The translations under genes were made by a program, and so were the position numbers. Source: Batkoa obscura (lineage: Eukaryota > Entomophthoromycota > Entomophthoromycetes > Entomophthorales > Batkoaceae). From it: a DNA stretch of 36,429 bases. Below the pieces are notes generated by a model. That model worked only from the letters and a program-made list of their open reading frames with translations. It searched no databases and was not told the origin of the DNA. Numbering within the stretch: position 1 is the stretch's first letter; each line of letters starts with the position of its first letter. Location: positions 1-36,429 of the forward strand of contig JASVEC010000175.1 of assembly GCA_030770535.1 (NCBI GenBank). The letters are read 5' to 3'. This document shows positions 9,895 through 18,771 of this stretch, piece by piece.

Positions 9895-10222
9895 GACATA
9901 ATTGCCTCTGGAAAAATAAAATCGATGCAGCAATTTTAGCGAATGAAATCATAAAAATTACAAGTAGATTTGTAATTGAAAGCGGGAGGATAATTTAATT
10001 CTAACTACAACTAATTTTATTTAGAAATTTTCCTCTTTATTTACTAGAATTAAAATAGTTTTAGGTCAATATTTGGTAAGCATTTTTTCTATTTGCATAA
10101 AAACTCGATGATCAAGAATTTCATAACTAAACTTTTTTTAATAACCTCATCACACACCAATAGTTTAGCTTAGTCTGTAATAATTTGCACATTTATATTT
10201 TTGCGAAATGGAAATTAAAAAG

Positions 10223-10230
10223 TATATAAA
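10223..10230 (+). promoter_or_regulatory. TATA box candidate for the MAPEG gene
   Basis: TATATAAA 46 bp before the ATG at 10269. Confidence 0.45.
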
Positions 10231-10268
10231 CAAGAAAAGAAAGAATTTAACGTTATAATTAATTAAAA

Positions 10269-10715
10269 ATGTACTATTCAACAGAAGACAAAATCCAATT
10301 CTCTGTATGCTTTATCCTATTCCTTATCTGGTTCCTATGTTTGGTTCCAGTAAGAAAAGCCCAAAAGGATGCGGAAAGTGGTCATGACAATAACAATCCC
10401 CGTGAACAGTATAAAACTTTACCAGGAACTGCACAACGCGCTCTTTATGCCCATAATAACCTGAATGAGGGTTTTGTATGGTTTGGTTTTTCCATACTTG
10501 CAAATAAAGTTGGTGGTGGCAATGAAACTGCTGCAGCAGTGCTCGCTTTAATATACCTTTTTGCTAGGTTAGTTTACGTTCCAGCCTATATATTTGATAA
10601 AGCATCGATTCGTTCTGCTGCTTTTTTAATTGGTTTTCTAGCCAACTTCGGGCTTTTTATTGTCCCATTCGCCTCAAGCTCAATTTATTCCTATAATACC
10701 CCTCTTAATCTATAA
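10269..10715 (+). CDS. MAPEG family membrane protein
   Basis: 148 residues, single exon, ATG start preceded by a TATA box. Four hydrophobic segments: about residues 11-27, 74-84, 88-106 and 116-140. The signature region PGTAQRALYAHNNLNEGFVW is the MAPEG motif (arginine, then AH-N-x-x-E), in which the conserved Arg, Asn and Glu line the glutathione site of characterised members. The family includes microsomal glutathione S-transferases and eicosanoid-synthesis proteins. This one resembles the short, uncharacterised fungal/bacterial branch more than MGST3/FLAP, so a precise reaction cannot be named. Probably an ER or mitochondrial outer membrane protein. Codon use looks less AT-biased than the flanking DNA. 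Confidence 0.85.
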   Translation: MYYSTEDKIQFSVCFILFLIWFLCLVPVRKAQKDAESGHDNNNPREQYKTLPGTAQRALYAHNNLNEGFVWFGFSILANKVGGGNETAAAVLALIYLFARLVYVPAYIFDKASIRSAAFLIGFLANFGLFIVPFASSSIYSYNTPLNL

Positions 10716-12157
10716 TATGGTCTTTAAGTCATGTAAATAAAAAGATATTATGCAAAAATAATCTTTTTTAATTATAAAAATAAGCTTCAAGTAAAATATG
10801 ATCCCTTTTAACAAATGAACAGATGGTTCGATCATTTAATTTAAAAACTGAGCTATAATTTTGTGATTTTTATAACTATTATGTTTGTATATCTATACCA
10901 TATTGTATTTTGTATGTTATTATCAATAGTCATAAAATTGAAGTAGGAGTGTTGTAATAGCAGTAAGATTAAACAGATTTCAATTACTATAAGTTGAATG
11001 TTATTTATAATCACTTTATCAAATAACTTTCACGTTTATTATCTAAGTATATATTCTAGAAGTAAATACCATAATGTTTTATTTTGTCAAACATAATTCA
11101 AGTAATAAATATATCATCAATTTAGATCTTCAACTAATAAGACTATCCTAAATTTTTTATATGCTTATTTAAAATTATTTTCTTCGAATTAATATAATCA
11201 AGTAATAACTTACATTTAGTTTATTTATTTAAAGAAACTATCAATTTAATTCATTGATTAAAATTCTCAAATGCTTTACTATATAAAATCTAAGGTTTAT
11301 AAACTAATCATATATTCATTATAATCAATTAAACGAAATAGAATAATAATAATTATAAGATATTATATATTAAAATAATTGAAGGATACTAAAGAACGAT
11401 AAGAGTTTTTTCATTTAATTAAAGTTATGAACTATAATAAATTTTTTTTAAAAACCTATTAGTCTTAAAGAGCTACAAAAATGTTTCAGTAGCCTTGAAA
11501 TAAAGCACGTTTTTAAAGGTGGACAAGATTCTAAATAATTGATCTAATTTAGTAAAATAGTAACTAATAAAGTACTGTAAAAATTAAATTAGGTTATTTT
11601 AAAACTAATTCACGTTATTTTGATATTACTATTTTATGTCTATAACTTTATATCTACCATTTTATATGAATTAGAATTATTAGATATGAGTAAGTTTAAA
11701 AGCTCAGTCAAAATTAAGAGTAAAATTTGAACCAAGCTTTTAAACTAATCCATATATATTAATTAAAATTCAAGTAATTATTAAAGTTAACTTAATAGAA
11801 TAATATACTTTAAATATTTATTTTTCATCCTTACTTATGCTTAATATTTAATAACAAAAAACAATTTACTTATTTTTAAAATAGTTACTATAAATGATTA
11901 TAATATTTATTTAAAGATATTATACGATTTTGAAATAAAACAACTGAAAGTATTTCTGACTATTTTTCATAAACTAGCCTAAAATGTAAATTTAACTTAA
12001 CTCCGAAAAAAATAAAGTTAAATAAAAGTAAAATAACGTAAATAAATTAAATAATATTTATTGTAATATTCTATGCGGGAATTTATATTAAGCAATAATA
12101 ATTGTATAAATACCACAATATTCACTATCTTTATCTATCATTTTTTTCTTATTTAAT
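10716..12157. other. Gene-free AT-rich intergenic DNA
   Basis: About 1.4 kb with no convincing open frame, RNA or MITE. The last 50 bp contain the subtilisin TATA candidate. Confidence 0.6.
12105..12112 (+). promoter_or_regulatory. TATA box candidate for the subtilisin gene
   Basis: TATAAATA about 50 bp upstream of the ATG at 12158. Confidence 0.45.
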
Positions 12158-13285
12158 ATGATTTTTATTAAATTATTTTTAATTTTAAAGTTTTTTAAAC
12201 TATCATTTAGTATGGTAGAAGAAGTGTTGGTACCAGATAGTACTTTAGTTGTAGAGGATCAATATATAGTAAAAATAAATACCACAGATTATTCAAAACA
12301 TATTGAGATGATAAAAAGTTATAACTTTACTTTATTAAGAGAACTTAAAGGTATCAATGGGTATTCATGTAGCGCTGATAAAATGAACTTGGAAATTATA
12401 AAAAATTTAAAAGAAGTTGTATCAATCGAAGCAGATACAATTGTTAAATTAAACAGGTTACAAGAAGACCCACCTTATCATTTATCTCGTTTGACTAGTG
12501 GTAGAAATTTTAATTCAGGTGATCCTTATTCTTATGATAGTGACGGTGGCTCTGGTGTGACTGCGTACATAATTGATTCTGGTATTGATGTCAATCATAA
12601 CGAGTTTGGAGGTAGGGCAGAATGGGGCACAAACATGTTAAGAGGGACTAAAGATAGAGATAATGTTGGTCATGGAACTCACGTGGCTGGTATTATTGGA
12701 TCGGAAACATATGGTGTTGCTAAAGCAGTAAAATTGGTAGCAATTAAGGTGTTTGATCCTTCCGCAAACTCTGCAAACTCAGATGTGATAGCCGCTATTG
12801 ACTGGGTTATTCATAATCACAGCCGTGGTCCCGCTATCATTAATCTTAGTTTATCAAGTTCTTACTCTACCACTTTAAATAGTGCTGTAGAAGGTGCTAT
12901 AAGAAGAGGAATTAATGTGGTTGTAGCTGGAGGTAATTCAAACGCTGATGCCTGTGACTTTTCACCTTCTTCAGCAAGAGGTGCTATAGTAGTTGGCGCC
13001 ACTACTAGCACTGATGCTAGGGCAAGGTATTCTAATTACGGGAACTGCTTAAGCTTGTTTGCCCCAGGTGATCAGATTTTATCAACTTGGCCAGGACAAA
13101 GTACTAGAAAAATGTCTGGAACCTCAATGGCAACTCCATTTGTTGTTGGGCTAAGTGCTCTACTTCTTAGTAAAGGTCAATCATCCTCTGGATTGTTGGA
13201 TTCCATAACTTCTATGGCACTTAGTGGTGTTGTAAGAGATCCTGGCTCAAGGTCTCCTAATTTATTAGCACATTATGACAGTTAA
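12158..13285 (+). CDS. Secreted subtilisin-like serine protease (S8A, proteinase K type)
   Basis: 375 residues in one exon. Signal peptide at residues 1-18 (MIFIKLFLILKFFKLSFS). An I9 inhibitor propeptide spans roughly 30-100 (QYIVKI ... VVSIEAD), then the catalytic domain from about residue 106. The triad is complete: Asp140 in AYIIDSGID, His172 in GHGTHVAGIIG, Ser323 in GTSMATPF, with the oxyanion Asn260 in VAGGNS. Length and order fit proteinase K-like proteases of fungi. The enzyme would be secreted as a zymogen and cleave its own propeptide; likely roles are nutrient acquisition or host degradation, inferred from the family. There are no introns, unlike Kae1 and CBP80 here. No C-terminal extension or anchor is visible. 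Confidence 0.95.
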   Translation: MIFIKLFLILKFFKLSFSMVEEVLVPDSTLVVEDQYIVKINTTDYSKHIEMIKSYNFTLLRELKGINGYSCSADKMNLEIIKNLKEVVSIEADTIVKLNRLQEDPPYHLSRLTSGRNFNSGDPYSYDSDGGSGVTAYIIDSGIDVNHNEFGGRAEWGTNMLRGTKDRDNVGHGTHVAGIIGSETYGVAKAVKLVAIKVFDPSANSANSDVIAAIDWVIHNHSRGPAIINLSLSSSYSTTLNSAVEGAIRRGINVVVAGGNSNADACDFSPSSARGAIVVGATTSTDARARYSNYGNCLSLFAPGDQILSTWPGQSTRKMSGTSMATPFVVGLSALLLSKGQSSSGLLDSITSMALSGVVRDPGSRSPNLLAHYDS

Positions 13286-13628
13286 TAGTTTTGCATATTT
13301 ATTTAGAGTGAATGTATTCAATTTGCATAAAAATAAAGTTATACATTTTAATTTTTAATCAAAATGTGTTAAAATTTATTGTCTACTAAATATAATTAAA
13401 TGTATAAATGAAAGTCTTTTTCGTTAATGAACTTTTTTTTGGCATTTCTTTCCACTCAATAGAGCTTAAGAGTGGAAAAAGTAATGAGACCAAAAAAGAC
13501 ATTTCTAAACATAAAATAGTCTATTAAAGGTTTATTAGTTTAAGAATCCTAATTAGAAAGATCAAAAAATCAATTCTTATAGATAAAATTACAATCAATC
13601 ATTACTATTGATTATTTTTTAATAAATC
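13286..13628. other. Intergenic spacer with degenerate MITE
   Basis: Tail-to-tail spacer between the subtilisin and Kae1 genes. It holds only the rearranged MITE at about 13430-13506. Confidence 0.6.
13430..13506 (+). mobile_element. Shortened, rearranged MITE copy 9
   Basis: Has the family end AAAAAGTAATGAGACCAAAA, but the middle is reduced to a near-perfect hairpin: CTTTCCACTC pairs with GAGTGGAAAAAG around AATAGAGCTTAA. About 75 bp rather than 100. Confidence 0.6.
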
Positions 13629-14964
13629 TCAGTCATTTCTCCATCCAACATATACAGAGTCGGTTCGAAATCTAATGAAATTAATTAACTACTCGGAACT
13701 TGTATTATATTATTACCTTTGAGTGCAACTAGTTTTTTCCAAAGGAGTAATTTGTCCATTATTATATGCTAGTAGTCCAGCATGTGCAATCATTATACCG
13801 TTATCAATGCAGAATCTATATTTTAACATTATGTTTGTGAAATAGAAATAATTATTAATACCTTTCATCTGTTGCGAAAACAGAGCCTCCACGTTCACTT
13901 GCCATTATTCCAATCATCTCTTGAAGCCTCAAATTACAACCTACACCTCCAACCACCAAAACTTCTTTAGATCCTACATGGGCCATAGCTCTTTCAGTTA
14001 TTTCTACTAACATTGAAAATATTGTTTCTTGCAAGCTAAAGCATAAATCCTCTTCTGTACATTCTCCTTTTTTTAATTTTTCGATCCCAATAGATTCTAT
14101 ATAGGATAATATCCCACTGAAACTAACATCCATACCTTTCACTGCATATGGAAGCTCAATATATTTATTGCCTCTATTGTATCATATTTTTTAATTTTAA
14201 AATCAATCTAATGGAATAACTTTACTTTTTAGCTTCTTGTTCAATATTATATCCTGGACTAGGTGAATTGGATAAATTGATAACTCTAGCAAATCTGTCT
14301 AAACAATTTCCAACTGCAATGTCTAAAGTTTCCCCAAAAATACGATATCTTTAAAATTAGTCTCTTTTGAATATAATTTTTTTATATGATACCTATTTTT
14401 TGAATATGCGATTACTTGCGTATTGCCTCCAGAAACATATAACACTATGGGATTTGTAGCCCCAGTTATTTCTCGACCCATTTCAATGTCTATTTTATTC
14501 ATCTTGTTAGCTTTACTTATATAATATTTAAGCTTTATTTACGTCCGATACAATGATTAACTCCAACGATTGGTTTTTTCCATAATAATGATAAAGTACG
14601 CGCTACTACTGCAACTGAAATCAATGGAGAACCCATTCCTGGACCTTTATACAGTTATAATAATTCATGTTTATATATTTATTATACCTTTGGTGAAACA
14701 AATGACATCAATTTGTCTACAATCAAGATTAGCAACTTTGAGTGCCTCTTTCAAAAGTCCAATAATGTGTTCACGATGATGTTTTGCAGTATCCTTAGGC
14801 AAAAATCCTTGCCCAGGTGGTGTTATATAGGTATGTCTTAAATTGGCTAATATATTAGATTTGATCCTAACATTGTCTTTGAATGTGTGGCTTATAATTC
14901 CTACACCTAATTTGTTTGCTGAACCTTCAAGCCCCAAAGCAATTATACTAGTTTGATTTTCCAT
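13629..14964 (-). CDS. KAE1: tRNA N6-threonylcarbamoyladenosine biosynthesis protein Kae1/OSGEP (KEOPS subunit)
   Basis: Catalytic subunit of KEOPS, which transfers the threonylcarbamoyl group to A37 of ANN-decoding tRNAs. Seven exons: 14964-14688, 14644-14543, 14489-14393, 14348-14226, 14173-13862, 13815-13717 and 13671-13629; six GT-AG introns of 43-53 nt, all joining in phase to give 350 residues, normal for cytosolic Kae1. Diagnostic motifs: [17 protein letters not shown] (metal-binding His pair); [21 protein letters not shown] (bridging the second junction); [79 protein letters not shown] at the end. No missing motif or frame break. It is the cytosolic form, not mitochondrial Qri7, since it has no targeting peptide. 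Confidence 0.96.
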
Positions 14965-15466
14965 TTCTAATGAATTAAAAAATATCTAAATTTATGAATG
15001 AGGTAATATTATTACTTTTGCAAAAATTTAAATTCAAATAGCTACAATAACTTACAGTGTTGAATTTTAGTTGCAAATGACTAGTCATTCATTATAAAAG
15101 AGAATTAAGAACTAAACAGAGTAAACCGCAATAAATATATCATTATCATAAAACCATCACTAGTAATTGCACAATTGAACTTCTACAGTTATATTAATAA
15201 GATTACAATTTATAAAAAATAAGGCCAAAGTATGTAAAAACAAGATTTTGAAAATGGGTACCATCTTAAAAAGATTATTAAATGAAAAGCATTTTTACTA
15301 CATTTTACCTTATAATTTCAAGTGTATATATTTTTTATAATAGCTTGATTGGTAATTCTAAATTTTAGGCTTAAAAATAAACAAGGTATTAAAAGAAAAT
15401 ACGCTTTTAAATATAATGATAAGAAAATAGTAAAATCATTATTAGTATGAAAAAGCTGATTATAAA

Positions 15467-15566
15467 TGGGGATATTTTTTTGGTTTCATTGCTCTTTCCA
15501 TTTTTTAAGTGCTATTTAAGCGGAAAAATTGTTAGTAAAATTTTTAAGCAAAAAAGTACATCCCCA
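15467..15566 (-). mobile_element. MITE copy 10 (100-bp family)
   Basis: Starts TGGGGATATTTTTTTGG and ends GTACATCCCCA. Flanked by AA on both sides. Confidence 0.8.
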
Positions 15567-15758
15567 AATACAGCTTTAATTGTAGAGTGTAAAGTTATAT
15601 GCATTTTTAAAGCAGTATAATTTAAAAAATGAAAAGCTATCAATTTTTTTATAAAATAGACAAAAATTAAATATAAAAGTTTTAGATTTAACATAAATAG
15701 AAGTTAACATAATTATTCAAAAATAATTAATAATCATAAATATTTATAAAACAATATA

Positions 15759-15858
15759 TGGGGCTGTTTTTTCTGGTTTCATTATTTTTCCATTTTTTTA
15801 AGCGCTATTTGAGTGGAAATTTGTTGGTAAAATTCTTGAACACAAAAATACATCCTCA
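15759..15858 (-). mobile_element. MITE copy 11 (100-bp family)
   Basis: Starts TGGGGCTGTTTTTTC and ends ATACATCCTCA. TA on each side. Same orientation as copy 10, 192 bp away. Confidence 0.8.
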
Positions 15859-16199
15859 TATATTAAATATATAAATATATATCCATTTTATATTTAAAAA
15901 ACAATAAAACAATAAACAAAGCATACTTCAATTATCTATTTAAAATATTAAATCATGCTTCAATATATGCAAAAGACTCTTTAACCAATTTAATATTTAA
16001 AGAGCTTTTATTCAAAAAGTTCATAAAAAATTGTTTTAAAATTTAAAAGTTTTTATAAAATAAATAGTAGTTTTAAATACTAATCTTAATTTTTTTACTA
16101 AATATTGTAAAAAAAGTATAGCTGATGAACATCTTAGAAAATTTTTATAATAGAAAAATAGCTTTAAAACATTAAATAATATAGAAAATATTAATTAAC

Positions 16200-16668
16200 T
16201 AGTGTGAAATCTGGTACTCAGTGTTTGGAGTCAAGAACGGCTATTGCTGGGTTGACTACACTATAAGTCGAAAGGTCTTAGTTTATGTGACTAAGATAGA
16301 CTTGGATTATGAGGAATAGCACGTAATAGGTTACAAGCTATATAATACAAATAGAATAGACAATACTAATGTAAATCTATGTAAAATACTACTAAGAAAA
16401 CTTAGTGGCTTTATTAAATGTTCGAGATATCAAAGAATAGTTCAGTTAAAAAGCCTCGAACTACTATACTCTATAAACTCTTTTATACTCTGAAAAGTAT
16501 AGATATCAAAATGAGAAGATAATATTCTTTTGGATGGAGCTAGAAATTCTTATAGCAAATCAAACTAAGAATGTGGGATTGATTTTCTCTGAGCTCGAGA
16601 ACACAACAGTTTAGGCGATTATTATACTATAGTTAACCATAGGGCTGGCAAAGCGATATTCCACACTA
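16200..16668. mobile_element. LTR-like repeat (possible solo LTR)
   Basis: A 469-bp block, visibly less AT-rich than its surroundings, bounded by TAGTGTG at the left and CACACTA at the right, so it ends TG...CA inside a short inverted repeat. No long open frame, as expected for an LTR. I could not find a matching target-site duplication, nor a second copy or an internal region in this window. It would be an old retrotransposon remnant if the reading is right. A non-autonomous DNA element is the alternative. Confidence 0.35.
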
Positions 16669-16825
16669 ATTCAGAAATTTATATCAAATTTAGTAGAAGT
16701 TCTACTAACTTATGATACAAATTATAATAAAACAATTCAAAATTATTGAGCCGAGAGTACTTTTGATTTTTAACAAAAATTTATTATGTAATTTAAACAA
16801 AGCTTTTAAATTACAAAATCCTTAA

Positions 16826-16864
16826 AAATTGGATAAAAAAATGAAATCAATTAAGACATCCCCA
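16826..16864 (+). mobile_element. MITE end fragment
   Basis: AATGAAATCAATTAAGACAT followed by CCCCA resembles the right end of the 100-bp family; the left part is not recognisable. Confidence 0.4.
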
Positions 16865-16878
16865 TATCATTAAATAAA

Positions 16879-16977
16879 TAGGGATATGCTTTTACGTTTA
16901 AGAATTTACTAACAAATTTTCCGCTTAAATAGCGCTTAGAAGATAGAAAAAATGATGAAGCCAAAAAAGCATCCCTA
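16879..16977 (+). mobile_element. MITE copy 12 (100-bp family)
   Basis: Starts AGGGATATGCTTTTACG and ends AAGCATCCCTA. The core CCGCTTAAATAGCGCTTA is conserved. Confidence 0.75.
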
Positions 16978-17427
16978 AATGTTTAACTATTTAAATTTTA
17001 ATTCAGCATTGTTCACAGATGCTAAAATTCAATTGTGTAATAACTATCAGTAATTTTTATAATCAATAGCTTAATTATTTATGCTAATTTACCACTAAGC
17101 TCTCAACTTTTTATTTTAGAATGAATAGTTACTGCACAAATTAGATTTAATAGCCTTATCAAAATCAAATTTTGCAAGAGCACAATATTCCTTAAAATGT
17201 CCATATTTTTGAGAATTCCAATAAAATTTTCAATAAACACTACAAGTAATTATTGGTTAATTGTCAACCCAGCTTGCAAAAGTTTCAAAAAGTTCTAAAT
17301 TTTTTAGCCAATAACCTTATTTTTGCAAGGGTGAAAATTTTTTTCAATAGTTAAAACGAAATTCAAATAATTTAAAAAATTCTCTCCCGGTTGATAACTT
17401 ATACCTTCTGGTGTTCAATTAATTAAA

Positions 17428-18567
17428 ATGTCCAAGTAAGTAAACTATCCAATAGTTCCTAATACTAGATCTCTTTACTCCATATGGTTTCAGCGGCATC
17501 GAACTTAAATTGCAGTAGGTAAATTAGTTTTGAAGCAGTTTAATCTAACAAATTACCTGTAAAACTTAATACCTTAATAAGCTGGCTTCGGCTACTGTAA
17601 TATATTAAGTTACTCATGACTTATACTAAACTTGGTGTACGTTTCACCAAGGCTATATTCGGAATACTATAGTAGTTCCATATATAGTTGTTTACTGTAT
17701 ATCAAGAAGTGCCGCTGTCACTGCTGTTCCTTGCTATATGCATTGCCAGTTTTGAATGGGCTGATTACAGTAAAATACTAAAGCGTTATTATAGTTTCGA
17801 AATCCTCAAACCTGAATCTCTTTTAAAGAAGGAAGCTGCTCTTGCTAAAGCTACTGAAGAAGCCAAGCAAAAGGAAGAAGCTCAAAAGCAAGTAAGGATA
17901 ATTCATTGTATTCAATAATTTTGTTTAACTTGAAACTTAGGCTAAAAAAGAGCTTAACAAAACCATTATTGCTCGTGCTGCCAAGTATGCTAAGGAATAC
18001 CACGCAAAAGAACGTAGTGAAATTGCTGCCCGCCGTCAAGCTCGTTCAGTTGGAAACTTCTACGTTCCAGCTCAACCAAAACTTGCTTTTGTTATCCGTA
18101 CCAAAGGTATTAACAAGATTGCCCCAAAACCACGTAAGATTCTCCAACTTTTACGTCTTCTCCAAATCAACAATGGTATCTTTATTAGATTAACTAAAGC
18201 TACCAAGCAAATGCTTCAAATCATTGAACCATATATTACTTACGGAGAACCAAATCTTAAAACCGTTAAAGAGCTTATCTACAAACGTGGTTATGGTAAG
18301 ATTGATCGTCAACGTATCCGTCTTCTCAAGAATGAGCTCATTGAAAAATCCCTTGGTAAATATGGTATCATTTGTGTTGAAGATCTTATTCACGAGATCT
18401 ACACTGTTGGTCCACACTTCAAACAAGCCAACAACTTCTTATGGCCATTCAAGCTTTCTTCCCCAACTGGTGGATGGAAAGGAAAGAAATCCAAGCATTT
18501 CATTATTGGAGGTAACACTGGTGATCGTGAATCTCGTATTAACAACCTTGTTCGTCAAATGAACTAA
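17428..18567 (+). CDS. RPL7: 60S ribosomal protein L7 (uL30)
   Basis: Large-subunit ribosomal protein. Three exons: 17428-17435 (MS plus two bases), 17795-17891 and 17941-18567; introns of 359 nt (17436-17794, donor GTAAGT) and 49 nt (17892-17940). The protein begins [19 protein letters not shown], with a Lys/Ala/Glu-rich N-terminal helix, then [81 protein letters not shown]. These are the standard uL30 motifs of L7 and the length is typical. Codon choice is strongly biased (CGT, GGT, ACC, CTT), unlike the AT-driven choice of most neighbours, in keeping with high expression. The first intron is the longest found in this window and strongly structured; see the separate entry. Confidence 0.97.
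17518..17740 (+). ncRNA. Candidate structured RNA inside RPL7 intron 1
   Basis: Five consecutive hairpins can be drawn inside the intron: 17518-17557 (GGTAA/TTACC closing an inner TTAG/CTAA stem); 17564-17610 (perfect ACTTAATA/TATTAAGT outer stem, internal loop, TGGC-TTCG-GCTA tip); 17631-17651 (CTTGGTG/CACCAAG); 17653-17687 (CTATAT..GGAA/TTCC..ATATAG); 17696-17740 (TGTATA-CAAG/CTTG-TATATG). Ribosomal-protein introns commonly host snoRNAs, and yeast RPL7 introns carry snR39 and snR59. No clear C (RTGATGA) box exists. H/ACA-like hairpins are present, but I do not see a clean H box. A structured intronic RNA is therefore only a candidate. Confidence 0.3.
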
Positions 18568-18771
18568 GTTATAAATAAAATAAAGTGATTTCATTAAAGT
18601 TTATTTTTAATACTAATTTATTAGTTGTGTTTTCATACCTTTTGATGTGTATATCTTATGATCTTTAGTATCAGACATATTCACAGCCTTTAAAATTTAA
18701 CTTTTGTATACAAATGAAATTTTATAAATTTATTAAAATTTAAAATAACGAATTAGGTTAGTAAAATAAGA

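Larger units (their letters stand above)
8533..10268. other. Intergenic region with two abutting MITEs and an inverted repeat
   Basis: Contains the MITE pair 9308-9509 and a 9-bp inverted repeat at 9850-9894. No supported gene on either strand. Confidence 0.6.
14965..17427. other. Intergenic region with MITEs and an LTR-like repeat
   Basis: About 2.5 kb with no supported gene. It carries MITE copies at 15467-15566, 15759-15858 and 16879-16977, a MITE end fragment at 16826-16864, and the 469-bp LTR-like element at 16200-16668. Confidence 0.6.

Noticed and set aside
15512-15694. Minus-strand frame of 60 codons
   Set aside because: Overlaps MITE copy 10 and has no protein character.
16203-16260. 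tRNA-like look of the left end of the LTR-like block
   Set aside because: No T-loop GGTTCRA motif and no foldable acceptor stem.
17688-17918. 76-codon open frame spanning the RPL7 intron/exon 2 border
   Set aside because: Its first part is intron 1; only the exon 2 portion is coding and belongs to RPL7.
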